64,000 bases of DNA, from the NCBI RefSeq assembly GCF_902626525.1, contig NZ_CACOFR010000004.1:66525-130524 (forward strand), read 5' to 3'. The notes beneath the pieces are model-generated. The model made no database searches. It saw only the letters and a list, made by a program, of their open reading frames with translations, and was not told the DNA's origin. This document shows positions 1-9,496 of this stretch, in pieces. Positions within the stretch are counted from its first letter, which is position 1. Every line of letters begins with the position of its first letter. The position numbers and the translations under genes were made by a program. The stretch is from an uncultured Prochlorococcus sp. Its GTDB lineage: Bacteria; Cyanobacteriota; Cyanobacteriia; PCC-6307; Cyanobiaceae.

Positions 1-1
1 T

Positions 2-565
2 CTATCGATAGAGAGTAAATACATTAATAAATTTCCTTGGCAGATAAAGTTCGAAGAGAAAATGAAAGATATTTTCCCAAATGCAGAAATTGAACAAGGA
101 GAATCTAGTTTCTCTCTTAAAAATAAAAATCTCAATATGGAAAACACCAAGAAAGTTCTAGAAATAATAAATAATGCTGCAAGAGAGTTAGCTGGAGGAT
201 CAACAAATATAGAGATCAATACTATTCAAAAAAATTTTATCTTTTTAAGAAAACATATTTTTATGGTGGATTTAAATCTTTACTCTCTTCAAAGAGTTGA
301 TGATTTAGAACTTATTTTTAAAATCATTCCTTCAAATAAAGCTTCCTTTACTGGCAAAAATAATTCAAATCTAGAAATCACAAAAAATCTAATAATTTGG
401 AAATTAAATCCTGGGGAGATCAATAGCCTTGAATTTTCTTTCTGGAGCTGGAACAAATTATTGATTGGCATATCAATAATTTCAATAATAATAATATTGG
501 CTTATTTATTAAGATCTTATAGATATAAGTTAGGGACAGATTTACCTCAACTTCCATCTAAATAA
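2..565 (+). CDS. Conserved cyanobacterial membrane protein (DUF3153-like), 5'-truncated at window edge
   Basis: Frame is open upstream of the listed ATG at 62 to the window edge (...SIESKYINKFPWQIKFEEKMKDIFP...); C-terminal TM segment LLIGISIISIIIILAYLL. Family name is from memory. Confidence 0.65.
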   Translation, partial: LSIESKYINKFPWQIKFEEKMKDIFPNAEIEQGESSFSLKNKNLNMENTKKVLEIINNAARELAGGSTNIEINTIQKNFIFLRKHIFMVDLNLYSLQRVDDLELIFKIIPSNKASFTGKNNSNLEITKNLIIWKLNPGEINSLEFSFWSWNKLLIGISIISIIIILAYLLRSYRYKLGTDLPQLPSK

Positions 566-2836
566 TTACAATTCTGAGGGGTTTACATCAATTGTTAAAA
601 AAACATTTCTAGGAACAATTTTCCATAATAATTTTCTATCTGGCAAAGGTATCTTTGAACCTTCTGGACCATATATTAATATTTGCCATCTAAATTTTTT
701 ACCAATTTTAGCAATTAAACTTGGAGCAGGTCCAATTAATTTCCAGTTCTTTTGCTCACAAAAATTTAGCAAATATTTTGCTAGTTTCATTGCGATTGAC
801 TCTGTCAATTGATAATTTTCACCCGATAATTTCAAGAGACAAATCTCGCAAAATGGAAATAAATTAGAATCTTTTCTCATTTTCGAATTTTCAAGTAAAA
901 ATCTTTCATAATCTCTTTTCTGAAGATATGAAATTACCGGATGATTAGGTTTATATGTTTGAAAAATAACTTTTCCCTTTTTTTTAGCTCTGCCTGCTCT
1001 ACCAGCTAATTGCAAAAATAATTGTAATGATTTTTCTTCTGCCGAAATATCTGGACGATGAAGTAATCCATCTGCAGCAATAACTACTGAAAGAGTAATA
1101 TTGGGTATGTCAATCCCTTTTGCCAACATTTGTGTTCCCACGAGAATATCCGCATCACCTTTAGAAAACTTTGAAAGAATATCTCTATGAGCATCCTTGC
1201 TTGAGGTTGTATCACGATCAAATCGAAGTACTTTTAAGTCAGGAAACTCTTTATTTAAAAACTCTATAACTCTCTGAGTCCCTATGCCAAAAGGCTTGAA
1301 GGCATTTGAATTGCACTCCGGACATCGATTGATAAGTCTAGATTTGTGGTCACACCAATGACAACTTAACCATTTTTTTCCTTGTGAACCGAGATGTACT
1401 GATAAAGGAACGTCACAATTAGGACAATTTATTAAATATCCACAATTTCTACAACTTAAAAACCCACTATGCCCTCTTCTAGGGATCAAAATTATAGCTT
1501 GCTCATTCTTTAAGGGTAGTTGGGGAAGTAAATCTAATAGTTCACTTGATAAAATCTGCATATTTCCCTTCTTAAATTCATCCCGCATATCAATAATTCT
1601 TATTTCTGGGACTTCATTACTAGATATCCTTTGAATCATTCGTACTATTTTAAAATTCTTTTCATAAATACACTTTTTCCATGTCTTCATCGATGGGGTT
1701 GCACTTCCTAAAATTAACTTTATAGAGTTACTTTTTACTCTCTCAATAGCAACCTCTCTTGCGTCATAACAAGGCATTGGACTATCTTGCTTATACGAAA
1801 CATCATGTTCTTCGTCCATTATTATTAATCCTAGATTTTTAATTGGAAGAAATATTGCGGACCTTGTTCCTATTACTATTAGAGGTTCATTAGCATTAAT
1901 GATTTTCTTCCAAACCAAAGTTCTATGAACAGAAGAACAGTTACTATGATATTCGTAAACATCATTATTAAATCGATTGCTAAATCTATCAATAAGTTGT
2001 GGAATTAGCCCAATTTCTGGTGCTAGAATTAAACAACTTTTTTTCTTTAGTAATTGATCTTCAGAAATCCTCATATAAACTTCTGTTTTGCCTGAGCCTG
2101 TTTCCCCCCATAGAAGTAAAACATTTCCTGGTTTCATGGCTTGAAATTCTTGAAATGCAATTTTTTGCTCATTTGTAAGATTTGGTTTTTTAGTCGAAAT
2201 ATGATCATTTAAGAAAGAATTCAATTTGGTCTGAATTATTTTTTTTCTTTTTGATTTAACAAGGTAATCCTTATTAACCATTGAGTTAATGAGAGCATAA
2301 TTAAAACCAGACTGAATTAAATTACTTTGCCAATTTCCTTTTTCGAGCAAAGTATTTATTAATAAAAGTTCTTTATTGGTTAATTCATTTTTTTTCATAT
2401 CAAATTCTTTTTTTGTTTCAATCCATATTTGATCTTTTGAACCTTTAGAAATTTTCTTATGTTTACCAATCCAACCTGGAGGGAATGCTGTTTTAAGCAT
2501 TTTTAAATTACTAACCATATAAAAAGAAGCTAAAGAATCTATCCATTCTCTCCAAGAGTCATCAATTATTTTTTTCTGCAAAATACCTTCGACAAACAAA
2601 TATTTTATAATTTTTGGAGTATTAATTTCATTTTTATTAATGGTCGACAAGTTTTCTTTTGATATAACCAAACCATTTAATAATCTCCCTTTTAATTTTA
2701 CAATTACAATATCCCCAACTTCTACGCCTAGATTATTTCCATCTAAATAATAAAAGCTACCACTACTATTGCCTATATCAAGCAAAATTTCTAATTTATT
2801 GGAAATTTTTAATAACTGATTACTTGCCGGCTTCAA
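566..2836 (-). CDS. priA: Primosomal protein N' (replication restart helicase PriA)
   Basis: Walker A GETGSGKTEVY, DEEHD box, zinc-binding Cys clusters (CRNCGYLINCPNC...CHWCDHKSRLINRCPEC); TTG start. Confidence 0.95.
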   Translation of the reverse strand: MKPASNQLLKISNKLEILLDIGNSSGSFYYLDGNNLGVEVGDIVIVKLKGRLLNGLVISKENLSTINKNEINTPKIIKYLFVEGILQKKIIDDSWREWIDSLASFYMVSNLKMLKTAFPPGWIGKHKKISKGSKDQIWIETKKEFDMKKNELTNKELLLINTLLEKGNWQSNLIQSGFNYALINSMVNKDYLVKSKRKKIIQTKLNSFLNDHISTKKPNLTNEQKIAFQEFQAMKPGNVLLLWGETGSGKTEVYMRISEDQLLKKKSCLILAPEIGLIPQLIDRFSNRFNNDVYEYHSNCSSVHRTLVWKKIINANEPLIVIGTRSAIFLPIKNLGLIIMDEEHDVSYKQDSPMPCYDAREVAIERVKSNSIKLILGSATPSMKTWKKCIYEKNFKIVRMIQRISSNEVPEIRIIDMRDEFKKGNMQILSSELLDLLPQLPLKNEQAIILIPRRGHSGFLSCRNCGYLINCPNCDVPLSVHLGSQGKKWLSCHWCDHKSRLINRCPECNSNAFKPFGIGTQRVIEFLNKEFPDLKVLRFDRDTTSSKDAHRDILSKFSKGDADILVGTQMLAKGIDIPNITLSVVIAADGLLHRPDISAEEKSLQLFLQLAGRAGRAKKKGKVIFQTYKPNHPVISYLQKRDYERFLLENSKMRKDSNLFPFCEICLLKLSGENYQLTESIAMKLAKYLLNFCEQKNWKLIGPAPSLIAKIGKKFRWQILIYGPEGSKIPLPDRKLLWKIVPRNVFLTIDVNPSEL

Positions 2837-3006
2837 AACTTTTTCTTAGTATTGGATTGTTGAACATTCCACAAAGTGTTTTTTGCACATTGTAAGTATC
2901 CTGCTCTAAAGGGAGACATGAAGCTTTGATCATTGGGTGAAAATTCAAAAATTGATCTGCCTGTCTGAGAAATCCCAAGACTTTTTACTTTAGGTAATCT
3001 ATAGCA
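2833..3006 (-). other. Possible unannotated small ORF upstream of priA (start codon unclear)
   Basis: Open frame CYRLPKVKSLGISQTGRSIFEFSPNDQSFMSPFRAGYLQCAKNTLWNVQQSNTKKKF*; its TGA overlaps the priA TTG start (TTGA). Only internal ATG is at 2919. Confidence 0.35.
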
Positions 3007-3161
3007 CTATTTAAATTTTTCAACAATTTAGAAAAAATTTTTTTATGCAAATTTCATGAAAAAGTTCTTTAAAAAATTAAGGGAAACTTTACTACTAAAT
3101 GTACAAATTAGCCCTAAATAAAATTTTATCTAGTTAAATTCACCGTAGAAAGGAGTTAATC

Positions 3162-4337
3162 ATGTGTCCAGTAGCAGCAGAATCAAAAAATTCTAAGCCT
3201 AGTTCAAAAAAAAAGATTAATCAGAAAATAAATACTAACTTAGAAGATGTAGTTGAAGAAAATAATAGTCAAAATTTAACAGGATCTTCTGATTTAGTCG
3301 ACAGTGGCATGGAAAATAATAATAATGAATTTAGTGATTCTGAGGAAGAAGAAAAAGGACTTGGGAATATAAAACTTGGGCCAAAAGGAATATACACTGA
3401 AGATTCAATAAGAGTTTACCTTCAAGAAATTGGAAGAATTAGACTATTAAGACCGGATGAAGAAATTGAACTTGCAAGAAAAATTGCTGACCTACTTCAA
3501 TTAGAAGAATTAGCAACTCAATATGAGTCAGAAAAAGGCCATTTCCCATCTGTTAGAGAATGGGCCGAATTAATAGATATGCCTCTTTCCAAATTTAGAA
3601 GAAGACTTCTTTTAGGACGAAGAGCTAAAGAAAAAATGGTTCAATCAAACTTAAGATTAGTTGTTTCAATCGCTAAAAAATATATGAATAGAGGTTTATC
3701 ATTTCAAGACTTAATACAAGAAGGAAGTTTAGGTCTGATTAGGGCAGCGGAGAAATTTGATCATGAAAAAGGCTATAAGTTTTCTACTTATGCTACTTGG
3801 TGGATTCGTCAAGCCATTACAAGAGCCATAGCAGATCAAAGTAGGACTATTCGATTGCCAGTTCACTTATACGAGACAATCTCTAGAATTAAAAAAACCA
3901 CAAAAGTTCTAAGCCAAGAATTTGGAAGGAAGCCAAGTGAAGAAGAAATAGCTGAAAGTATGGAAATGACAATTGAGAAATTAAGATTTATAGCTAAAAG
4001 TGCGCAACTACCTATTTCTTTAGAAACTCCCATAGGTAAAGAAGAAGACTCAAGACTAGGAGATTTTATAGAGGCTGACATAGAAAACCCTGAGCAAGAT
4101 GTTTCTAAAACTTTATTAAGAGAAGATTTAGAGGGAGTCTTAGCGACTTTAAGTCCAAGGGAAAGAGATGTTCTTAGATTGAGATATGGGATTGATGATG
4201 GAAGAATGAAAACTCTTGAAGAAATTGGACAGATTTTTGATGTTACAAGAGAAAGAATAAGACAAATAGAAGCAAAAGCACTCAGAAAATTAAGACATCC
4301 AAATCGAAATGGGGTTTTAAAAGAATATATAAAATAA
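3162..4337 (+). CDS. rpoD: Principal RNA polymerase sigma factor (group 1 sigma-70, RpoD/SigA)
   Basis: Sigma-70 regions: [102 protein letters not shown]. Confidence 0.96.
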   Translation: MCPVAAESKNSKPSSKKKINQKINTNLEDVVEENNSQNLTGSSDLVDSGMENNNNEFSDSEEEEKGLGNIKLGPKGIYTEDSIRVYLQEIGRIRLLRPDEEIELARKIADLLQLEELATQYESEKGHFPSVREWAELIDMPLSKFRRRLLLGRRAKEKMVQSNLRLVVSIAKKYMNRGLSFQDLIQEGSLGLIRAAEKFDHEKGYKFSTYATWWIRQAITRAIADQSRTIRLPVHLYETISRIKKTTKVLSQEFGRKPSEEEIAESMEMTIEKLRFIAKSAQLPISLETPIGKEEDSRLGDFIEADIENPEQDVSKTLLREDLEGVLATLSPRERDVLRLRYGIDDGRMKTLEEIGQIFDVTRERIRQIEAKALRKLRHPNRNGVLKEYIK

Positions 4338-4428
4338 AAAAAGTTAAATTAAATTTTCAGCTTTTAAAAGTTGAGAAAGAATAGCTTAAGATGAATTAGT
4401 CTTAATTTTAAACAAATAATAATATTTA

Positions 4429-5379
4429 ATGACTAACTTTAAACTGAAAATTGCCAGTAGAAGAAGTAAATTAGCTATGGTACAAACTTTATGGGTTAAA
4501 GATCAACTAGAAAAAAATATTCCCAACTTAGAAGTATCTATAGAGGCAATGGCAACTCAAGGTGACAAAATCCTAGATGTAGCTTTAGCAAAAATAGGGG
4601 ACAAAGGCTTATTTACAAAAGAACTTGAGGCACAAATGCTTGTAGGTCATGCAGATATAGCTGTACATTCTCTTAAAGATTTACCAACAAATTTACCAAG
4701 CGGCCTACAACTAGGTTGCATCACTAAAAGAGAAGACCCTGCAGATGCTCTAGTAGTAAGTAAAAAAAATGATTGTTATAAATTAGAGACCTTGCCTAAT
4801 GGTTCAATTGTAGGGACAAGCTCTCTGAGGAGACTTGCACAATTAAAGAATAAATACCCTCATCTTAATTTCAAGGATATAAGGGGAAATGTTATTACAA
4901 GAATAGAAAAATTAGATTCTGGAGAATTTGATTGCATTATTCTTGCTGCTGCGGGGTTAAAGAGATTGGGCTTTGAATCAAGGATTCACCAGATTATTCC
5001 AGATGAAATATCCCTTCATGCAGTAGGTCAAGGAGCGCTAGGAATAGAATGTAAAACTGATGATAAAAAAGTTTTAGAAATCATAAACGTCTTAGAAGAT
5101 AAACCCACTAGTCAAAGGTGTATAGCAGAAAGGGCTTTTTTAAGAGAGCTTGAAGGTGGATGTCAAGTTCCAATAGGTGTAAATAGTAATATTCAGAGTG
5201 AACAGCTTTGCCTTACTGGCATGGTAGCTTCCCTAGATGGAGAAAGGCTTATTAAAGATAAATATATTGGCAATATAAATGATCCTGAACAAGTCGGCAA
5301 AGAATTAGCTAAAAAACTCAAGCTTCAAGGTGCTGACAAAATACTAAATGAAATATTTGAAAAATTTAGAGAAAAATAA
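4429..5379 (+). CDS. hemC: Porphobilinogen deaminase (hydroxymethylbilane synthase)
   Basis: [43 protein letters not shown] cofactor motif. Confidence 0.97.
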   Translation: MTNFKLKIASRRSKLAMVQTLWVKDQLEKNIPNLEVSIEAMATQGDKILDVALAKIGDKGLFTKELEAQMLVGHADIAVHSLKDLPTNLPSGLQLGCITKREDPADALVVSKKNDCYKLETLPNGSIVGTSSLRRLAQLKNKYPHLNFKDIRGNVITRIEKLDSGEFDCIILAAAGLKRLGFESRIHQIIPDEISLHAVGQGALGIECKTDDKKVLEIINVLEDKPTSQRCIAERAFLRELEGGCQVPIGVNSNIQSEQLCLTGMVASLDGERLIKDKYIGNINDPEQVGKELAKKLKLQGADKILNEIFEKFREK

Positions 5380-5385
5380 ATTTAA

Positions 5386-5973
5386 TTAATTTACCAATTT
5401 AGGATCAATTTCTTTTTTATATCTATCTTCACAATCTTTTATTACTTTAACAGCTTCTTCTATCCCAAAAAAACCATTTACAGTACATGTTCCTGGTTTT
5501 TTTAGATCTTTGTAGTGTTCCCAATAATACTTTGTTTCATTTATCCAATGTTCTCCAAGGTCTTTAAAACTTGAAATGTGGTCCATTCTTTTATCATCTG
5601 CCAATACCGCTATCACCTTATCATCCACCTCTCCACCATCATCAAATTTCATCACTCCTATAATTCTTGCTTCTACAATAGATCCTGGTATTAATGGCTC
5701 TGTTACTCCAACAATTTCTACATCAAGTGGATCTCCATCCTCATCCCATGTCCTAGGTATACATCCATAAGCGAAGGGATAAGCAAGTGAAGAATAACCT
5801 ACCCTATCAAGCTTTAGATGACCTGTTTCTGTAATTAATTCATATTTATTTATCGTATTAGAATTCAATTCAACAATAGTGTTAACTGCTGAATTTGAGC
5901 TATCAGTGAAAGCATCAAGTATGTGTAATAAATTTGGTGTAACTCTACTCGGGGGTTGATTAAGATTTGCCAT
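5386..5973 (-). CDS. ppa: Inorganic pyrophosphatase
   Basis: DEDGDPLDVEIVG signature; KYELITETGHLKLDRV. Confidence 0.96.
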   Translation of the reverse strand: MANLNQPPSRVTPNLLHILDAFTDSSNSAVNTIVELNSNTINKYELITETGHLKLDRVGYSSLAYPFAYGCIPRTWDEDGDPLDVEIVGVTEPLIPGSIVEARIIGVMKFDDGGEVDDKVIAVLADDKRMDHISSFKDLGEHWINETKYYWEHYKDLKKPGTCTVNGFFGIEEAVKVIKDCEDRYKKEIDPKLVN

Positions 5974-6025
5974 TAAGAATCTATTTTTGTTTATCTTACA
6001 TCCTCACACTAAAAGTGATTTTTTA
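5971..6025 (+). ncRNA. Candidate Yfr1-like sRNA (speculative)
   Basis: Possible 5' hairpin (TAAGA 5974-5978 / TCTTA 5994-5998), then CATCCTCACAC (close to the ACUCCUCACAC core I recall for Yfr1), then CACT-AAA-AGTG hairpin and T6 (6019-6024). Confidence 0.2.
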
Positions 6026-6035
6026 AAAGTAATGT

Positions 6036-7541
6036 TTAGGTAAAATCATTTATCTTAGACTTTAAATGATTAATAAAATATATTGGTGTCAGTTCCTCGT
6101 TAGTAACCTTTTTTACCAATTCCATAGAATTAACTGATCTACCATATTTATGTATATTATTTTTTAACCAAAAGATAATTTTTTGATATTCACCATTTTC
6201 TATTAAATCATCAATCAAACCAATGTCTCTCTCCATTTGAGTAGAAATTTGCGCACTTATAAGATGTCCCAATAAATATGAAGGGAAGTATCCAAAAGCT
6301 CCTTCACTCCAGTGAACATCTTGAAGACAACCCTCTGAATCATTAGATGGTTTTATTCCTAAGAGTTGTTCATATCTTTTATTCCACTCGACTGGGATAT
6401 CTTTAGCGGACAAACCTCCTTCAATTAAATCTATTTCAAGTTCTGTTCTTATTAGAATGTGTAAACCATAGGTTAATTCATCTGCTTCAACCCTATTTAA
6501 TCCTGCTTCCAAATGATTAAAAGATTTCCAGAGTTCTAAATAATTATTTAGGGAACATCCTGCTGAAACAAATTTTTTAAAGAATCTTTTTGAAAAAGAT
6601 TTGGATTTAACTATCCTATTTTCCCAAAATAAAGATTGACTTTCATGAATACCCATGGAAGTTGCCTGGCCTAAAGGCCAGGCAAACCATTGATGACTTT
6701 GTGATGGTAGGCCCTGCTCATAGATTGAATGCCCCCATTCATGAGCAGTTGCTAAAAAACTTGATAATGGTTCACCCTTTACAATTCTTGTAGTAATCCT
6801 AAAGTCATTTGGCCCTAGTGTAATGGAAAAAGGATGCGGAGATTCATCAACAATAACAAGATCTTTATCTCTACCAAACTCATCTAGTAATTTAGAACAT
6901 AAAAATTGTTGAGATTCCGGACTTAAATCCAAATGATTTTTTTTTGAGTGTTTGATTTCTCTAATTAAAGATGGAATAGTTTCTTTCAATGGCTGGAACA
7001 TCTTATTCAACCATTCCAAAGTTAATTCAGGCTCAAATGGTTGAGCAAGAGTCTCCCAAGGCGTATATTGATCAGATATTTGTTTTGCCTCCTCAATTCG
7101 CAATCTAACCAGTTCTTCAAAGAATGGGAGAAAAATATTAAAATCTGATTTTTTCTTGGCTTCTTGCCAGCTTTCATATCCTTTAGATTTTGCCTTTGCT
7201 AGAGACTCGACTAATTTAGGATCTAAATTCTTTTCTTTATTAAATTCCTTTGTTAAAAGATTAATATTCCTCTCTTTATCTTTGATGCGAAATTGATTAT
7301 CAGAATTTTTTTCAGTATTTGATAATTCATTTTTAGCAGACTGAATTAAATTAAAAAATTCTTCAGCAGAATTTCTTTTATGTAATATTTTTGCAATATA
7401 GGTAAGTTGTTCAGACCTCCATGAGGCTCCTCTTTTTGGCATCCCCGTATTCTGATCCCAATAAAGTGTATTTTGGATTGAACCTAATATTTGAGTTTCT
7501 TTAAGATAAGCTCCTAACTTATTCCATTGAGTTTCAGTCAA
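6036..7541 (-). CDS. Carboxypeptidase Taq, M32 family metallopeptidase
   Basis: HEWGH zinc motif in ATAHEWGHSIYEQGLPSQSH; M32-type length. Track ORF runs to 7601; TTG at 7541 (MTETQWNKLGAYLKE) is a more family-like start. Confidence 0.9.
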   Translation of the reverse strand: MTETQWNKLGAYLKETQILGSIQNTLYWDQNTGMPKRGASWRSEQLTYIAKILHKRNSAEEFFNLIQSAKNELSNTEKNSDNQFRIKDKERNINLLTKEFNKEKNLDPKLVESLAKAKSKGYESWQEAKKKSDFNIFLPFFEELVRLRIEEAKQISDQYTPWETLAQPFEPELTLEWLNKMFQPLKETIPSLIREIKHSKKNHLDLSPESQQFLCSKLLDEFGRDKDLVIVDESPHPFSITLGPNDFRITTRIVKGEPLSSFLATAHEWGHSIYEQGLPSQSHQWFAWPLGQATSMGIHESQSLFWENRIVKSKSFSKRFFKKFVSAGCSLNNYLELWKSFNHLEAGLNRVEADELTYGLHILIRTELEIDLIEGGLSAKDIPVEWNKRYEQLLGIKPSNDSEGCLQDVHWSEGAFGYFPSYLLGHLISAQISTQMERDIGLIDDLIENGEYQKIIFWLKNNIHKYGRSVNSMELVKKVTNEELTPIYFINHLKSKINDFT

Positions 7542-7648
7542 AAATCTAGACTCTAAATAAAAACATCTTAGGTAAAACTTTAATGTTATGTAGAAAAACA
7601 CACATAATTTTCCATAATAGAATATGGATTAATTGCGTTTTGATTTTT

Positions 7649-8134
7649 ATGGAACAGATATTTTCGAAATTAAAATTTTTTACACATGGAGAGGGGTTTA
7701 TCGACATTACTAATGATTTAAACTTATTTATTAAAAAGAACAACTTTCATTCAGGAATTTTTAATTTAACTTCACTCCATACAAGTTGTAGCTTAACTAT
7801 AAATGAGAATGCAGATCCGAATGTACTTAGGGACTTAAAAAAGTATATGCAATCTATAGTTCCATATAAATCCTATCTAACTTTATCTAATAAAAGAGAA
7901 GAAATTTCCTATAAACATTATCAAGAAGGCGCTGACGATATGCCAGCGCATATAAAAACATCTCTAACAAATACTTGTTTATCTTTGAGTTTTAAAGATG
8001 GCAAAATTTTGCTTGGCAAATGGCAAGCGGTTTATTTATGGGAACATAGATTTGATCAAAAAGAAAGAATTATAAATTTACATATAATTGGGGAGAAAAT
8101 GCCAAATATTTATAATGTAATAAAGTCAAATTAA
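7649..8134 (+). CDS. YjbQ/UPF0047 family protein (secondary thiamine-phosphate synthase family)
   Basis: SLHTSCSLTINENADPNVLRDL and ADDMPAHIKTSL motifs; start moved to MEQIFSKLKFF. Confidence 0.85.
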   Translation: MEQIFSKLKFFTHGEGFIDITNDLNLFIKKNNFHSGIFNLTSLHTSCSLTINENADPNVLRDLKKYMQSIVPYKSYLTLSNKREEISYKHYQEGADDMPAHIKTSLTNTCLSLSFKDGKILLGKWQAVYLWEHRFDQKERIINLHIIGEKMPNIYNVIKSN

Positions 8135-8141
8135 TCACTCA

Positions 8142-8432
8142 ATGGAACCTTACCTATTAAAAGATGAAGAATTAAAGGAATTAATTGTAAAAATTCCTGG
8201 CTGGGAAATTAAGCCTAAACAAATTGTGAGGGAGTTTAACTTCGATAATTTTATTGAAGCGTTTTCTTTTATGACTAAAATTGCTTTAATATGTGAGAAA
8301 TATAACCACCATCCTAATTGGGAAAATGTTTATTCAAAAGTAATAATCAGGCTAAATACTCATGATTTAGGAGGTATTACAAACTTGGATCAAACGTTAG
8401 CTTCAGAAATCAATAGAATTTTCGATCAATAA
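8142..8432 (+). CDS. Pterin-4a-carbinolamine dehydratase
   Basis: PGWEI, FMTKIALICEKYNHHPNWENVYSKVIIRLNTHDLGG: PCD/DcoH motif. Confidence 0.93.
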   Translation: MEPYLLKDEELKELIVKIPGWEIKPKQIVREFNFDNFIEAFSFMTKIALICEKYNHHPNWENVYSKVIIRLNTHDLGGITNLDQTLASEINRIFDQ

Positions 8433-8465
8433 AATTACATTTATTTTCATCAAAGAGTTAGTAAA

Positions 8466-9464
8466 ATGTCTCAAAAATTATTGCCAGTTACGATTATTAG
8501 CGGATTTTTAGGTTCTGGCAAAACTACACTTCTTAATCATATTTTAAAAAATCAAGTTGGTATTAAAACAGCTGTTTTAGTTAATGAATTTGGCGAAATT
8601 GGAATAGATAATGACTTAATAATAAAAGGTTCAGAAGATATGATCGAATTAAATAATGGCTGTATATGTTGCTCAATCAATGGCGAATTATTAAATACAG
8701 TATCAAAAGTTTTAGAAAGATCTGAGGAAATAGACTACTTAGTTGTTGAGACAACTGGACTTGCAGATCCATTACCAGTAGCGATGACCTTTGCAGCTGG
8801 TGATCTTAGAGAAAAACTAAGATTAGACTCGATAATAACTGTTATTGATGGAGAAAATTTTGATTTTGAAATAAATAATACAAATGTCGCCTATTCTCAA
8901 ATTTTATATGGAGACATTCTTTTGCTAAACAAATGCGATTTAGTCAATGAAGAACAATTAAAAAAAGTAGAACAGTTTATAAATAATATAAAAAAAGAAC
9001 CAAGGATCTTGAGAACAACTAATAGTGAGGTTGGATTACAAACAATAATGAGTGTAGGTCTATTTGAGACAGATACTTTTAAATTCAAGGAAGATACAAA
9101 CAATTTACACACACATGATCATTCTTCTCATTCGCACACACATGATCATTCTTCTCATTCGCACGATTTGATTAATAATATAGAGGGGTTTACTTCAGTT
9201 TCTTATGAGACATTTGAACCATTTTCTTTAAGAAAATTTCAATATTTCTTGGATAATCAAATATCACAAAATGTATTTAGGGCAAAAGGAATTTTATGGT
9301 TTATAGAGAGTGAAAGAAAACACATTTTTCACTTATCTGGAAAAAGGTTTTCTCTAGATGATGAAGAATGGACGAAGAAAAAATCGAATAAAATAGTATT
9401 TATCGGAAAAAACTTAGATCATCAAACTATTAAGAATCAACTTTCTTCATGTAGATTTAATTAA
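8466..9464 (+). CDS. CobW/COG0523-family GTPase (metal homeostasis/metallochaperone)
   Basis: GFLGSGKTTLLNH Walker A, NGCICCSINGEL (CxCC), LNKCDLV, His-rich loop HTHDHSSHSHTHDHSSHSHD. Confidence 0.94.
   Translation: MSQKLLPVTIISGFLGSGKTTLLNHILKNQVGIKTAVLVNEFGEIGIDNDLIIKGSEDMIELNNGCICCSINGELLNTVSKVLERSEEIDYLVVETTGLADPLPVAMTFAAGDLREKLRLDSIITVIDGENFDFEINNTNVAYSQILYGDILLLNKCDLVNEEQLKKVEQFINNIKKEPRILRTTNSEVGLQTIMSVGLFETDTFKFKEDTNNLHTHDHSSHSHTHDHSSHSHDLINNIEGFTSVSYETFEPFSLRKFQYFLDNQISQNVFRAKGILWFIESERKHIFHLSGKRFSLDDEEWTKKKSNKIVFIGKNLDHQTIKNQLSSCRFN
9108..9161 (+). repeat. Two exact tandem 27-nt copies encoding HTHDHSSHS
   Basis: cacacacatgatcattcttctcattcg at 9108-9134 and 9135-9161. Confidence 0.95.
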
Positions 9465-9496
9465 ATGAGAGTTCATAATAGGGTTTAATCATTTTC

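Noticed and set aside
3863-4081. 72-aa ORF antisense to rpoD
   Set aside because: Wholly antisense to a strongly supported gene, with no recognisable motif; Ser/Ile/Leu-rich composition is typical of antisense frames here.
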